A stretch of 64,000 nucleotides of DNA from Oceanospirillaceae bacterium (lineage in GTDB: Bacteria; Pseudomonadota; Gammaproteobacteria; Pseudomonadales; Balneatricaceae). The notes below the pieces were generated by a model. The model saw only the letters and a list, made by a program, of their open reading frames with translations. It was not told the DNA's origin and ran no database searches. Made by a program: the position numbers and the translations under genes. The stretch lies in the NCBI GenBank assembly GCA_013215375.1, contig JABSRB010000024.1, forward strand, positions 19,419-83,418. The letters are read 5' to 3'. This document shows, piece after piece, positions 1 to 8,853 of this stretch; the first letter of the stretch is position 1, and every line of letters begins with the position of its first letter.

Positions 1-2
1 AC

Positions 3-641
3 AACTTAGATATTCAAACCAGCAAGGTTGGTCAATATATACATTGTGACATGTCTGATTTTGACTCGGTACAAAACGCGATAGCACAAGTTATCGATCG
101 CGAAAAACGATTAGATGTACTTATTTGCAACGCGGGCATCCATTTTTCAGCCAATATTGAAAACACCTCTCCCGCTCAATTTGATCGAATCTTTGATATC
201 AATGTCAAAGGCGCTTACGCTGCGATTCAAGCCAGCCTAGGGGTCATGAAAAAGCAACAAAAGGGCGCTATTGTTATCATCAGCTCCGATCAGGCAATCA
301 TCGGTAAAACAAACTCTTTCGCCTACAATTTAACCAAACATGCCCTAGCGTCCATCTGTAAGACAACCGCGCTAGATTATGCAGGAGACAACATCAGAGT
401 AAATGCTATTTGCCCTGGTACTATCGAGACTCCGCTTTACCATAAAGCCATTGATAACTACTGCTTAAACTCTGGTGCCGACAAAGAGCAAGTACATCAG
501 GCTGAACAAGCCTTGCAGCCATTGGGCAGATTAGGGCAACCCTCTGAAGTCGCCCAATATGCGCTATTTTTAGCCGGCGATAAAGCCAGCTTTATCACTG
601 GCAGCTTACAAATCATTGATGGCGGTTACACCACCGCCTAA
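3..641 (+). CDS. SDR family oxidoreductase (5' end cut by window edge)
   Basis: NAD(P)-dependent short-chain dehydrogenase/reductase. The frame is open from base 3 and no start is needed inside the window, so the N-terminal Rossmann glycine motif lies to the left. Counting from the methionine at base 51, the NAG motif is at residues 27-29, the catalytic serine in ISSD is near 78-79, the YxxxK pair is Y92 and K96, and PGTIETP follows at 122-128. The C-terminal ITGSLQIIDGG is typical of the family. The stop overlaps the next gene's ATG by one base (TAATG), so the two are very likely co-transcribed. The substrate is unknown. The neighbouring lactonase-like hydrolase and acid-sugar dehydratase suggest a sugar or polyol dehydrogenase, which is inference. 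Confidence 0.9.
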   Translation, partial: NLDIQTSKVGQYIHCDMSDFDSVQNAIAQVIDREKRLDVLICNAGIHFSANIENTSPAQFDRIFDINVKGAYAAIQASLGVMKKQQKGAIVIISSDQAIIGKTNSFAYNLTKHALASICKTTALDYAGDNIRVNAICPGTIETPLYHKAIDNYCLNSGADKEQVHQAEQALQPLGRLGQPSEVAQYALFLAGDKASFITGSLQIIDGGYTTA

Positions 642-1495
642 TGATGAAAATTATCGACCCGCATCTACATCTATTTGATCAACAACTCGGCCAATACTCT
701 TGGCTAGCGCCTGACGTCGCCCCTTTCTGGAAGGATAAAGCGCTAATCAATAAAGACTTCACAATCACCGATATTCGTTTATCAACCCCCTTTGAAGCCT
801 GCGGTTTTGTACATATTGAAGCGGGCTTTGACAATCAAGCCCCCTGGCGGGAACTAAGCTGGTTAGAGGGATTAGCGACAACAAACATGAAAACTATCGC
901 CAGCGTGGATCTCTGCCAAAGTAGTAAGGACTTTGCAAATACCTTAGATAAGCTCTGTCAATTTTCTAGTCTTTGCGGGGTAAGACATATCCTTGATGAC
1001 AGCGCTAATGCGTTATTACAAAACAGCCAAGTGCAACATAATTTACAGCAGATCGCAGCGCGCGAATTGATTTTTGAATGCCAGTTAAATGGCACCGACA
1101 CTCGGGCGATAGATACATTAACAAAGTACCTAAAGCACCAGTTAAAGTTTAAAATAGTGATCAATCACGCTGCTTTTCCAGCCCCGTCAACAGCCGAGAA
1201 TCTCATTTGGCAAAACAATATGCTTAAGCTCGCCGAATGCGATAACGTCTTTGTAAAGGCCTCTGGATGGGAGATGATTGATAGGGAATACCCAACCCAA
1301 CATATTCAAAACATAGTCACTTGGCTTATCGGTGCATTCGGCGCAGACAAGATAATGTTAGCGAGCAACTTCCCGCTGTGCCTGTTCAGTTGCTCATACC
1401 AAGAACTCTGGCTCAACTATAGCCAACTTGATTTTAGCACTCCGACAATTAACGCCCTTATCTATGCTAATGCAAAAAACTGTTACGGCTTTTAA
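641..1495 (+). CDS. amidohydrolase-2 family hydrolase (COG3618, lactonase-like)
   Basis: TIM-barrel metal-dependent hydrolase of 284 residues, similar in layout to L-fuconolactonase, L-rhamnonolactonase and 2-pyrone-4,6-dicarboxylate lactonase. The N-terminus has the DPHLHLFD metal-binding motif (H8, H10). The family's C-terminal SNFP segment is present as LASNFPLCLF, and the protein ends in the usual NAKNCYGF-like tail. The start codon overlaps the SDR stop by one base; a second ATG follows immediately at 644. A dehydrogenase followed by a lactonase is the expected order for non-phosphorylative oxidation of a sugar to its acid, but the substrate cannot be read from the sequence. Confidence 0.85.
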   Translation: MMKIIDPHLHLFDQQLGQYSWLAPDVAPFWKDKALINKDFTITDIRLSTPFEACGFVHIEAGFDNQAPWRELSWLEGLATTNMKTIASVDLCQSSKDFANTLDKLCQFSSLCGVRHILDDSANALLQNSQVQHNLQQIAARELIFECQLNGTDTRAIDTLTKYLKHQLKFKIVINHAAFPAPSTAENLIWQNNMLKLAECDNVFVKASGWEMIDREYPTQHIQNIVTWLIGAFGADKIMLASNFPLCLFSCSYQELWLNYSQLDFSTPTINALIYANAKNCYGF

Positions 1496-1618
1496 CTAAA
1501 GCTGAGTAGTAATTAGCTGGCTATTATCAACAATCCTGTTAAGTTCGTTTAAATTGAGCGCTTTGCCAATAAAATCGGTAGAGCCCTCGTACTGTTAATC
1601 TATAAAGAGAGTATTACC

Positions 1619-2761
1619 TTGAGCGATCACAAACTAGCCGATGCGACGATTTTAGCCCAGGGCTTAGCCTTTATGGATGAACAGCACTTAGGCCTTATAC
1701 CGGGTATTTTCCCAAGCACTACTTATGAGCGCAGTGCTGACAATAGTTATCCTAAAGGGAAAATTTATACCCGCGATCACAACCCCAACTACGAACAACC
1801 CGAGCAAGTATTAGCCGCCCTTGAAAAAGGCGCTGATGCGATGCTGTTCTCCTCGGGCATGTCGGCAGCCACTTGTGTATTTATGGCATTGAAGCCTGGT
1901 GATCACGTGGTTGTTCCCAATATTATTTACTGGTCATTTCGTAATTGGCTACAAACATTTGCCAGCGATTGGGGAATAGAAACTACCTTTATTGAAAATG
2001 GTAATTTAGCCGCGCTAAAAGCGGCGGTTATTCCCGGTAAAACTAAATTACTTTGGATTGAAACACCCGCCAACCCCACCTGGGAAATAGAAGATATCGC
2101 CGCTTGGGCAAAGATTGCACAGCAAGTGGGCGCACGCCTGGCTGTGGATAATACTATTGCCTCTCCTATCTTATGCAACCCAATCGAACTGGGCGCCGAC
2201 ATCGTCATGCACTCCGCCACAAAGTATCTCAATGGCCATTCAGATGTATTAGCAGGTGTGTTAATTTGCAAAGAGAATGATGCACACTGGCAAAAAATGC
2301 GCTCGATTCGCGCCTCTGGTGGCGCGGTACTCGGCCCTTTCGAAGCTTGGTTATTAATGCGCGGTATGCGTACCCTCGCCATCCGCGTAAAACAGGCCTG
2401 CATAAATGCCATGAAATTTTCTCAGGCTTTTGAGCAACACCCTTTAGTGGAGCAAGTACTCTATCCAGGCCTACCGAGCTTCAATGGCCATGATCTGGCA
2501 AAAAAGCAGATGAAAGGCGGTTTTGGTGGCATGTTAAGCATAAGAATTAAAGGGGGCGAAGCTGCAGCAATCAAAGTGGCAGCGCATTTAAAACTAATTA
2601 AACGCGCGACTTCTTTAGGTGGCGTTGAAAGCCTGGTGGAACATAGAGCCAGCGTTGAGGGAGAAGGCACTTTGTGCCCTTCTGACTTACTGCGAATTTC
2701 TATCGGTATTGAGCAGGTAGAAGATCTGATTGCAGATATGCAGCAAGCGTTAGAAAGTTAG
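1619..2761 (+). CDS. trans-sulfuration family PLP-dependent lyase (cystathionine lyase/synthase-like)
   Basis: Fold-type I PLP enzyme of 380 residues, in the cystathionine beta-lyase / gamma-synthase / methionine gamma-lyase family. It shows the FSSGMSA phosphate-binding segment, ETPANPTWEIEDI, LAVDNTIASP with the PLP-ring aspartate, and SATKYLNGHSD carrying the Schiff-base lysine. GPFEAWLLMRG and the C-terminal GGVESLVEHRAS are also standard. The start is TTG at 1619, with AAAGAGAG about 7 bases upstream as a plausible ribosome-binding site. It follows the lactonase gene after 123 bases and is followed by a strong hairpin terminator. Which sulfur or other amino-acid substrate it uses cannot be decided; the catabolic neighbourhood argues mildly against a methionine-biosynthesis role. 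Confidence 0.88.
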   Translation: MSDHKLADATILAQGLAFMDEQHLGLIPGIFPSTTYERSADNSYPKGKIYTRDHNPNYEQPEQVLAALEKGADAMLFSSGMSAATCVFMALKPGDHVVVPNIIYWSFRNWLQTFASDWGIETTFIENGNLAALKAAVIPGKTKLLWIETPANPTWEIEDIAAWAKIAQQVGARLAVDNTIASPILCNPIELGADIVMHSATKYLNGHSDVLAGVLICKENDAHWQKMRSIRASGGAVLGPFEAWLLMRGMRTLAIRVKQACINAMKFSQAFEQHPLVEQVLYPGLPSFNGHDLAKKQMKGGFGGMLSIRIKGGEAAAIKVAAHLKLIKRATSLGGVESLVEHRASVEGEGTLCPSDLLRISIGIEQVEDLIADMQQALES

Positions 2762-2766
2762 AAAGA

Positions 2767-2807
2767 TACGCAGTTCAGCGAAACTGCGTAGCTTGGTTTT
2801 CTTTATT
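2767..2807. terminator. bidirectional hairpin terminator
   Basis: Perfect 9-bp stem TACGCAGTT (2767-2775) / AACTGCGTA (2782-2790) with a 6-base loop. It is followed by the T-rich stretch TTGGTTTTCTTTATTT. It lies between two convergent genes and probably ends both transcripts. Confidence 0.75.
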
Positions 2808-3978
2808 TAATGACAACTCTTGGCGAGCGCATTACGATATCATCGTTTAATTCAATGCCTATTCCCGGTGCCTCAGAAACCACAAACTGTCCGTTTACCG
2901 GTTGTGGGTCTTGAATACAGAGCTCACGATTCCATGACTTAATGGCATAAGTATGGTGTTCATGGATCAAAAAGTTAGGAATAGCGGTCTCTAAATGCAG
3001 TGCTGCTGCCGTCGCTACTGGACCACCACAAACGTGCGCTTGAATGCGAATATCAAAGATGTCAGCGTAATCACAGACCTTCTTCGTTTCAGTAAAGCCA
3101 CCGCACAAACCAATATCCGGCTGTAATACATCGATACTCATATCTTCAAAATAAGGGCGTACCTGCCAGCGATTATATAAGCGCTCGCCACCGGCGATCG
3201 GCACATTGACTTTATCAGCTACCTTTTTGTGCAGTGAGTGATTGAGATAGTTAACCGGCTCTTCGTAAAACATGCAGTCAAATTCTTCTGCCAATTTACC
3301 TAGCTGAATAGCCGTAGTAGCGCCTGGTAATGAGTGACATTCAAATATTATATCGACTTCATCGCCCACAGCATCACGAATCGCCGCTAGTCTTGCGCGA
3401 TACAATTTCATCTCGCCACGCGAAATAATTTTGGTTCTATCGTAGTAAGTATTACCATCCTTATCGTACATTATGGGATCTACTTTAACCGCATCATAAC
3501 CTTCAGCAACCGCTTTTAGCGCCGCTTCTGCATACTGTTCAGGCTGGGATAACGCTTTAAACTCAGTATCCCAATCGAATTGTAATTGCGATGCATAAGT
3601 GCGCAGTGAATCATTCACTTTACCGCCGAGTAACTGATAAACCGGCAAGTTAAGTGCTTTTCCTTTAATGTCCCACAGTGCCGTATCGATAGCGCTCATC
3701 GCCGCATACACGACAGGTCCGCCGCCTAGGCCCCAAAAGCTCTCACGCAACATGCGCGACCAGAGTTTTTCAGTTTGAAAAGGGTCGTGACCGATCAAAA
3801 ACGCCTCGACCATCTCTTTAATCATGCTCGCCGCAGCGCTGTGCCCTACGTCGTAGGCAAGACCAGCCTCCCCCACACCACTAATGCCCTCATCAGTGTG
3901 CACACGAATAAATACTGGATTCCACGAGGTGCGCTCGGGGCAGTGAATGTCAAAAACTTCGACGGATACTACTTTCAT
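2803..3978 (-). CDS. mandelate racemase/galactonate dehydratase-like acid-sugar dehydratase
   Basis: Enolase-superfamily enzyme of 391 residues. After the N-terminal capping domain, the barrel carries VKVDP (K165), FECH (E213, H215), YEEP (E239, E240), AGGE (E265), LQPD (D288) and QAHVCGGP (H315). This ligand and general-base pattern resembles D-galactonate dehydratase and related acid-sugar dehydratases. The preferred start is ATG at 3978, with GGAGAG about 4 bases upstream; an in-frame TTG at 3990 overlaps that ribosome-binding site and is less likely. It lies 46 bases downstream of the class II aldolase-like gene on the same strand, so the pair is probably one operon: dehydration of a sugar acid, then aldol or retro-aldol chemistry. 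The exact sugar acid is not known. Confidence 0.88.
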   Translation of the reverse strand: MKVVSVEVFDIHCPERTSWNPVFIRVHTDEGISGVGEAGLAYDVGHSAAASMIKEMVEAFLIGHDPFQTEKLWSRMLRESFWGLGGGPVVYAAMSAIDTALWDIKGKALNLPVYQLLGGKVNDSLRTYASQLQFDWDTEFKALSQPEQYAEAALKAVAEGYDAVKVDPIMYDKDGNTYYDRTKIISRGEMKLYRARLAAIRDAVGDEVDIIFECHSLPGATTAIQLGKLAEEFDCMFYEEPVNYLNHSLHKKVADKVNVPIAGGERLYNRWQVRPYFEDMSIDVLQPDIGLCGGFTETKKVCDYADIFDIRIQAHVCGGPVATAAALHLETAIPNFLIHEHHTYAIKSWNRELCIQDPQPVNGQFVVSEAPGIGIELNDDIVMRSPRVVIK

Positions 3979-3997
3979 TTTTCTCTCCAACCAAATC

Positions 3998-4012
3998 TAA
4001 TAATAATAATAA
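3998..4012. repeat. (TAA)5 trinucleotide tract
   Basis: Five exact TAA units in the short gap between the aldolase-like gene and the dehydratase, about 20 bases upstream of the dehydratase start. Its length could in principle alter spacing in the leader, but it cannot shift a reading frame. Confidence 0.8.
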
Positions 4013-4024
4013 TATTCAAAGGCT

Positions 4025-4792
4025 TTAAAGCATAAAGCTCGGATCTAATTTATAGGCTTTGCGCAACATCGCCGGCCAGATTTTTTGACCACCACTCTCG
4101 CCGATGTTGACCACATTTTGCTGTAACTTAATATTATCTAATATATCTTGTGATACCACAGAGGCGCTCTGTCCGGTCGATTGCAACATCACCTGAATTT
4201 CACAGGCACGCTGTAAATCAAAAAAGCGCATAAAGGCATCACCGACAGTAGGCCCAAGTGTTAAACCACCATGATTGACCAGTAACATATGGTTGGTTTT
4301 ACCTAAATCGTTTTGTAGACGCAACTTTTCACTATCGTTTACTGCTAGCCCCTCATACTCGTGGTAGGAGAGAGAGGCTAAGGAGAACATAGAATATTGA
4401 CTATAAGCCAGCAATCCCTGCTCTTGAGATGCAACAACAGTAGTGGCATTGGTGTGCAGGTGTATCACACAATGTGCATCGGGTCGTGCTTCATGTATCG
4501 CACTGTGAATAGTAAATCCCGCGGGATTAATCACATAGGGGGTGTCATCAAGAATATTACCCTGCAAATCAACCTTCACCAGATTAGAGGCTGTTACTTC
4601 ATTAAATGCTAGGCCAAACGGGTTAACTAAGTATTCATCGGTGCCTGCTAAACGTGCTGAAAGATGAGTGTAAATCAGGTCATCCCAGCCTAAATCAGCC
4701 ACTAATCGATAACAAGCCGCTAAATCCACTCGCAACTGCCACTCTTGATCGCTGACTTTTCCCTTGAGACTAACGAAGGTTAACTCTTGCAC
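4025..4792 (-). CDS. class II aldolase/adducin domain protein
   Basis: Protein of 255 residues in the class II aldolase/adducin family, which includes zinc-dependent fuculose- and ribulose-phosphate aldolases and epimerases. Visible features are the YTHLSAR segment near residue 42, the NPFGLAFNEVTASNL substrate loop, VIHLHT with two metal-binding histidines, and LLVNHGGLTLG with a further histidine. Many adducin-domain proteins in catabolic clusters act on unphosphorylated hydroxy acids, so a phosphate-sugar aldolase is not assured. It is the promoter-proximal partner of the enolase-superfamily dehydratase on the minus strand. Confidence 0.85.
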   Translation of the reverse strand: MQELTFVSLKGKVSDQEWQLRVDLAACYRLVADLGWDDLIYTHLSARLAGTDEYLVNPFGLAFNEVTASNLVKVDLQGNILDDTPYVINPAGFTIHSAIHEARPDAHCVIHLHTNATTVVASQEQGLLAYSQYSMFSLASLSYHEYEGLAVNDSEKLRLQNDLGKTNHMLLVNHGGLTLGPTVGDAFMRFFDLQRACEIQVMLQSTGQSASVVSQDILDNIKLQQNVVNIGESGGQKIWPAMLRKAYKLDPSFML

Positions 4793-4912
4793 ATTCTTCC
4801 CCTGAGTAAATAAATTGTATGTGGCTAATACTATAGCCTTAAATGCGTAATTACAGCTCTAATTAGTAATGATAAGCATCAGATGTTTATCATTCATTTT
4901 TATAACGACAGT

Positions 4913-5794
4913 TTAGTCATTTTCAACTTCACTAAACAGCCAATCAACAAAAGCTTGTACCGCCATTGACGATGCTGCAATAGGATCGACATTCACATAG
5001 TGCGCCCCTACGACAATGGCCTGTTGAGAGGTAGCTGGCACTAACGAACCCATCCTCAACTCTCGTTCAATATAAGCGGTATTTGCCAAGGCAACACCTA
5101 GACCTGCAACCGCCGTTTGAATAGCGACATCATCTTGTTCAAACTTGAGGGCGCGCTCTATTGGCAGCGGTGTTAAATTAAGCAGCTCACTCCATAAGCG
5201 CCAATCTCGACCGGTGAGTTCATTGAGCAATAGTTTCTTCGAGTGAAGTTGGCTCAGATTGATAATATTGCCCTCCAGCAGATAACTCGGTGCACAGACC
5301 GCCAATAGCCTTTCATCGAGTAATTTGCGGCGATGCTTTTTAGCAGCGCCACTACTTTGTAATTGATAGTTTATTTGCACATCAAAGCTCTTGCCACGAG
5401 TCGACTCTGCACTGGAACTCGCTTGCAATTGAACCTCTATCTGCGGGTAAAGCCGCTCAAAACTGGCCAGTTTTGGCAGCAGCCAACGTATGGCAAAACT
5501 GGTGGTGACATTGATGGTCAATTGAGTGCTAGCCGCTTGTAATTGTGCAGATACTACAGCCACATCTTCAAGCGCAGGTAATGCCACTGACAGCAGCAAG
5601 CTGCCTTTAGACGTAAGTATTATGCCGCGGCCACTTTTTTGAAATAAGGCTTTGCCATAATACTCAGCCAAGAGTTTCATCTGTCGACTAATGGCCCCTT
5701 CTGAGACGTGCAGCTCTAATGCTGCCTGAGAAAAACTCAAGTGTGTGGCAGCACTCGTAAAATAGTGCAACGCCGTTAACGGAGGAAGTTTCAT
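4913..5794 (-). CDS. LysR family transcriptional regulator (GcvA-like)
   Basis: LysR-type regulator of 293 residues. The N-terminal winged helix is clear: KLPPLTALHYFTSAATHLSFSQAALELHVSEGAISRQMKLL is split here only by description, with the recognition helix around residues 30-45. It is followed by a periplasmic-binding-protein-like effector domain. The PPLTALHYF opening is typical of the GcvA group. The gene is divergent from the class V aminotransferase (about 100 bases between starts) and lies upstream of the aldolase/dehydratase pair, so it probably regulates one or both sides. An AACAA...TTGTT inverted repeat at about 5830-5846 in the divergent gap is a possible, weakly supported operator. 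Confidence 0.9.
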   Translation of the reverse strand: MKLPPLTALHYFTSAATHLSFSQAALELHVSEGAISRQMKLLAEYYGKALFQKSGRGIILTSKGSLLLSVALPALEDVAVVSAQLQAASTQLTINVTTSFAIRWLLPKLASFERLYPQIEVQLQASSSAESTRGKSFDVQINYQLQSSGAAKKHRRKLLDERLLAVCAPSYLLEGNIINLSQLHSKKLLLNELTGRDWRLWSELLNLTPLPIERALKFEQDDVAIQTAVAGLGVALANTAYIERELRMGSLVPATSQQAIVVGAHYVNVDPIAASSMAVQAFVDWLFSEVEND

Positions 5795-5896
5795 CGAGCT
5801 ATCTCTTTACAAAAACTCAAGTATAGCAAACAATAAATCTTTTGTTCGAGTACCGTTTCCATGCTCCAATTGATCTATATAAAATGAGGATCAAAC

Positions 5897-7093
5897 ATGC
5901 CAATCGATTTAAACAGCGTTCAACAAGACCTTTGTACCGAGCAAAATTTAATACATTTTAATAGCGCCGGCGCGTCCTTGATGCCAAAGCAAGTGCTCGA
6001 TTGCCAAATCCAACATCTATTATTAGAAGCGAGCATTGGCGGCTATGAAGCTGCTCGTAAAAAAACAGCCGACATTGATGCCATCTACTCAAGTGTTGCT
6101 AAATTGATAAACTGTGAGATAAGTGAAGTGGCGCTGGTAGAAAACGCTACCATCGGCTGGTTCAGTGCTTTTTATGCCATTGACTTTAAAGCGGGCGATA
6201 AAATATTAACGGCGCAGAGTGAGTACGGATCCAATTATTTATCTTATTTACAACTAGCCCGTGAAAAAGGCGTGGTGATTGAAATCATTCCCTCAACTAG
6301 CAGCGGTGAAGTCAGTGTTAGCGCATTACAAAAGATGCTGGACGACAAAGTAAAACTGATCTCTATTACTCATATCCCCACTAATGGCGGTTTGGTAAAT
6401 CCTATTGTCGAAATTGGCAAGATAGCCGCCGCCAACAACATTTTATATTTAGTGGATGCCTGTCAAAGTGTCGGGCAACTCAGCGTCGATGTAAAAGAGA
6501 TCCAGTGTGACTTTCTCTCGGCTACCTCCAGAAAATATTTGCGCGGCCCCAGAGGCGCAGGATTTTTATATGTGCGTAAGACAATCATCAGCAGTTTAAA
6601 TCCGCCGTTAATTGATGTGCGCTCAGCCACGTGGAATACACTGGATAGCTATCAGTTACGCCATGATGCCAAACGCTTTGAAAACTGGGAAAATAATTAC
6701 GCCGCACTGTTAGGTATGGGCTGTGCCATTGACTATGCACTGCATATTGGCATGCACAACATTACCGCTTACAATGCGGTATTAGCAAAGAGTCTGCGCC
6801 ACAGCTTGACTAAAATTAAAGGTCTTTCTCTGTGGGATATCGGGCGTGAACAGTGCGCAATTGTTACATTTTCACTGCAGGGTATTGAATCCTCCAAAGT
6901 GCAGGTACTGCTACTTGAATATAATATCAATGTGAGTTGCAGCCGACCCACCAGCACTTTAATTGATGCCAGCACTCGTCAATTACCTGACCTAGTTAGA
7001 GCATCGCTGCATTATTTTAATCACCAGGCGCAAATAGATCTGTTATTGAGTGCGCTGAGCGAAATTAACGACCAACACCTAAAATCCAAATAG
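5897..7093 (+). CDS. class V aminotransferase family PLP enzyme
   Basis: Fold-type I PLP enzyme of 398 residues in the class V family (cysteine desulfurase / isopenicillin N epimerase / aminotransferase relatives). It has HFNSAGASLMP at the N-terminus, ENATIGWFSAFYAI as the cofactor-phosphate region, YLVDACQSVGQ with the pyridine-binding aspartate, and ATSRKYLRGPRGAGFLYV with the Schiff-base lysine. No conserved mobile cysteine loop of true IscS-type desulfurases is evident. A good ribosome-binding site (GAGGA) precedes the ATG. The isochorismatase-like gene follows after 7 bases, which indicates an operon. Substrate is unknown; it could be an epimerase, a lyase or an aminotransferase. Confidence 0.85.
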   Translation: MPIDLNSVQQDLCTEQNLIHFNSAGASLMPKQVLDCQIQHLLLEASIGGYEAARKKTADIDAIYSSVAKLINCEISEVALVENATIGWFSAFYAIDFKAGDKILTAQSEYGSNYLSYLQLAREKGVVIEIIPSTSSGEVSVSALQKMLDDKVKLISITHIPTNGGLVNPIVEIGKIAAANNILYLVDACQSVGQLSVDVKEIQCDFLSATSRKYLRGPRGAGFLYVRKTIISSLNPPLIDVRSATWNTLDSYQLRHDAKRFENWENNYAALLGMGCAIDYALHIGMHNITAYNAVLAKSLRHSLTKIKGLSLWDIGREQCAIVTFSLQGIESSKVQVLLLEYNINVSCSRPTSTLIDASTRQLPDLVRASLHYFNHQAQIDLLLSALSEINDQHLKSK

Positions 7094-7100
7094 AGAAAAT

Positions 7101-7631
7101 ATGCAGGCTTTAATCATCGTCGATATGCAACAGGCGCCGCTTAGTGACCCGACTAAATACGATACTAAGGGTATTATTAATCGGATCAATTTACTCGCCA
7201 AGAAGGTCAGAAAAAGCCATGGTTCAGTAATATTTATCCAACACGATGGCAATGCACAGGAGCAGTTAGAGCCAGACACTGTCGGCTGGCAGATTGTAGA
7301 CACCCTAATTCAACATAAAACAGATACTGTTATCAGAAAAACCACTAACGATGCTTTTTATAAAACGCCGCTAGGTCATTTTCTGCAAGAAAACAATATC
7401 GATAGTTTGATTTTTTGTGGCTGGGCGACCGACTTTTGCGTCGACACGAGTGTTAAAGCAGCCATCAGCCGTGAGTACAAGGTGACCGTCGCTGCTGACT
7501 GTCACACTCTAAACGATAGAGACCAAATTGCAGCGCCTGATTTAATTAACTATTTCAATGCATTATGGGCCAACATGCTAAGCCCTACCCAGCCTGTGAC
7601 GGTTAAATTAGCCGCGGATTTGTACTCGTAA
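7101..7631 (+). CDS. isochorismatase-like cysteine hydrolase
   Basis: Protein of 176 residues in the isochorismatase/nicotinamidase-like cysteine hydrolase family. It begins ALIIVDMQQ with the catalytic aspartate (D8), has RKTTNDAFYKTPL carrying the conserved lysine, and FCGWATDFCVDTSVKAA carrying the nucleophilic cysteine in the usual CGxxTxxCV-type context. It sits 7 bases after the class V aminotransferase and is probably translated from the same mRNA. Amide or carbamoyl hydrolysis is the likely chemistry. Its last 29 bases overlap the 3' end of the convergent YcaQ-type gene. Confidence 0.87.
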   Translation: MQALIIVDMQQAPLSDPTKYDTKGIINRINLLAKKVRKSHGSVIFIQHDGNAQEQLEPDTVGWQIVDTLIQHKTDTVIRKTTNDAFYKTPLGHFLQENNIDSLIFCGWATDFCVDTSVKAAISREYKVTVAADCHTLNDRDQIAAPDLINYFNALWANMLSPTQPVTVKLAADLYS

Positions 7632-8841
7632 TCAAGTTTTGTAACACGCCTTTTTTAAAGCGCTGTAAGCTTGCATCACTAATGTGTTTATCAACATGGG
7701 AGAGCCGCTCAATAGCGATGCTTTGCGCTTGCTGAAACAGCATGAAAGCTTGTAATGCTTCTGCCAGTGGCTGCTGTAATGCATCTAGCTGCGGCGTTTC
7801 TAAATGCAGATGCAAAATACTCATGTGCTGCTGTTTTCGGTGCACCTTAACATCCATTCGCCCGACAAACCGCTGCCCTAGCAATAAGGGCAAAGTGAAG
7901 TAGCCATAGATTCTTTTAGCCGCGGGAACATAACATTCAATTTGATAATTAAAATCAAACAACTCACGCATCCGCGCGCGCTGAATCAACAAGTTATCAA
8001 ACGGCGATAATATTTTAAGCACTTGTTGCGGGAGCCTTTGTTTCAATAACTCGGGGAAGTTCGCTAGGGCGTAGTAGTGTTGATCTGCGACTTTAACAGC
8101 CACAATTACTCCTTGCTCTCGCAAAACTTGTAACTGTGCTTGTATATGTCTTTTTAAACCTTTACGTAAATAGGCAATATGCTCTGCCCTCGCCAGTCCA
8201 TGTGCCTTTAAATACTGCAGTATTAAATGCCGGCAAAGTTCTGCATTGCTTGGCACACTTGTGTCTGTACCTATAGGGATAACACGTTCTGTTAAGTCGT
8301 AAACCTTTTGAAAACCGCGCCGCTCAACCACCATTAAGTCGCCTTGCATAAATAACTGTTCAAGCGCTATCTTGGCAGGTTTCCAATCCCACCACCCTTT
8401 TTTATTGGGTTGGACTTGCTGAAAATCTTTAGCCATCAATGGCCCTGTATCCGTAATACGCGCCAGTACTTCAGACATCACTTTAGGATCTTTTTTGTAC
8501 CAGTGTTCATCACCGTTTTTATAGGCCTGTTTTCTCACCAAAGAGTAACGATATTGAGACATCGGCAGGTAGGCTGCTGCATGTGACCAATATTCAAATA
8601 CACTGCCATTTTTTTGCAGCGCTGCCAAATCAGCTTCACTGTAATGTTTTATACGACTATGCAAAATATGGTGATGCGCACGTGCCACCACGCTGATGGT
8701 GTCTATCTGTACATAGCTTAATTGCTCAATACAGGCGAGCAAGGCGCTCGACTTTTTTGAGGGCCGATAGCCCGTGGCGTAATGTTGTTGCAACAGCACC
8801 AGTTTCTGCGCTTGTTTTATGTCGAGTTCAAAAGTATCCAT
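7603..8841 (-). CDS. YcaQ/AlkZ-type winged-helix DNA glycosylase
   Basis: Protein of 412 residues in the HTH_42 (COG3214) family, which includes AlkZ and the interstrand-crosslink glycosylase YcaQ. The catalytic QxD motif appears as VQIDTISVVARAHHHIL near residue 50. The family's FEYWSHAAAYLP segment follows, and the C-terminus has the KRIYGYFTLPLLLGQRFVGRMDVKVHR block. Family knowledge suggests removal of bulky or crosslinked alkylated bases. It stands alone and converges on the isochorismatase-like gene with a 29-base tail overlap. YcaQ rather than AlkZ is favoured because the motif is QxD rather than QxQ. Confidence 0.86.
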   Translation of the reverse strand: MDTFELDIKQAQKLVLLQQHYATGYRPSKKSSALLACIEQLSYVQIDTISVVARAHHHILHSRIKHYSEADLAALQKNGSVFEYWSHAAAYLPMSQYRYSLVRKQAYKNGDEHWYKKDPKVMSEVLARITDTGPLMAKDFQQVQPNKKGWWDWKPAKIALEQLFMQGDLMVVERRGFQKVYDLTERVIPIGTDTSVPSNAELCRHLILQYLKAHGLARAEHIAYLRKGLKRHIQAQLQVLREQGVIVAVKVADQHYYALANFPELLKQRLPQQVLKILSPFDNLLIQRARMRELFDFNYQIECYVPAAKRIYGYFTLPLLLGQRFVGRMDVKVHRKQQHMSILHLHLETPQLDALQQPLAEALQAFMLFQQAQSIAIERLSHVDKHISDASLQRFKKGVLQNLITSTNPRLI

Positions 8842-8853
8842 TGAAAAGTTAAC

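Noticed and set aside
1927..2412. 161-residue open frame opposite the trans-sulfuration lyase gene
   Set aside because: It is the reverse-strand shadow of a well-supported gene, and its composition (rich in C, S and A without domains) is that of a shadow frame.
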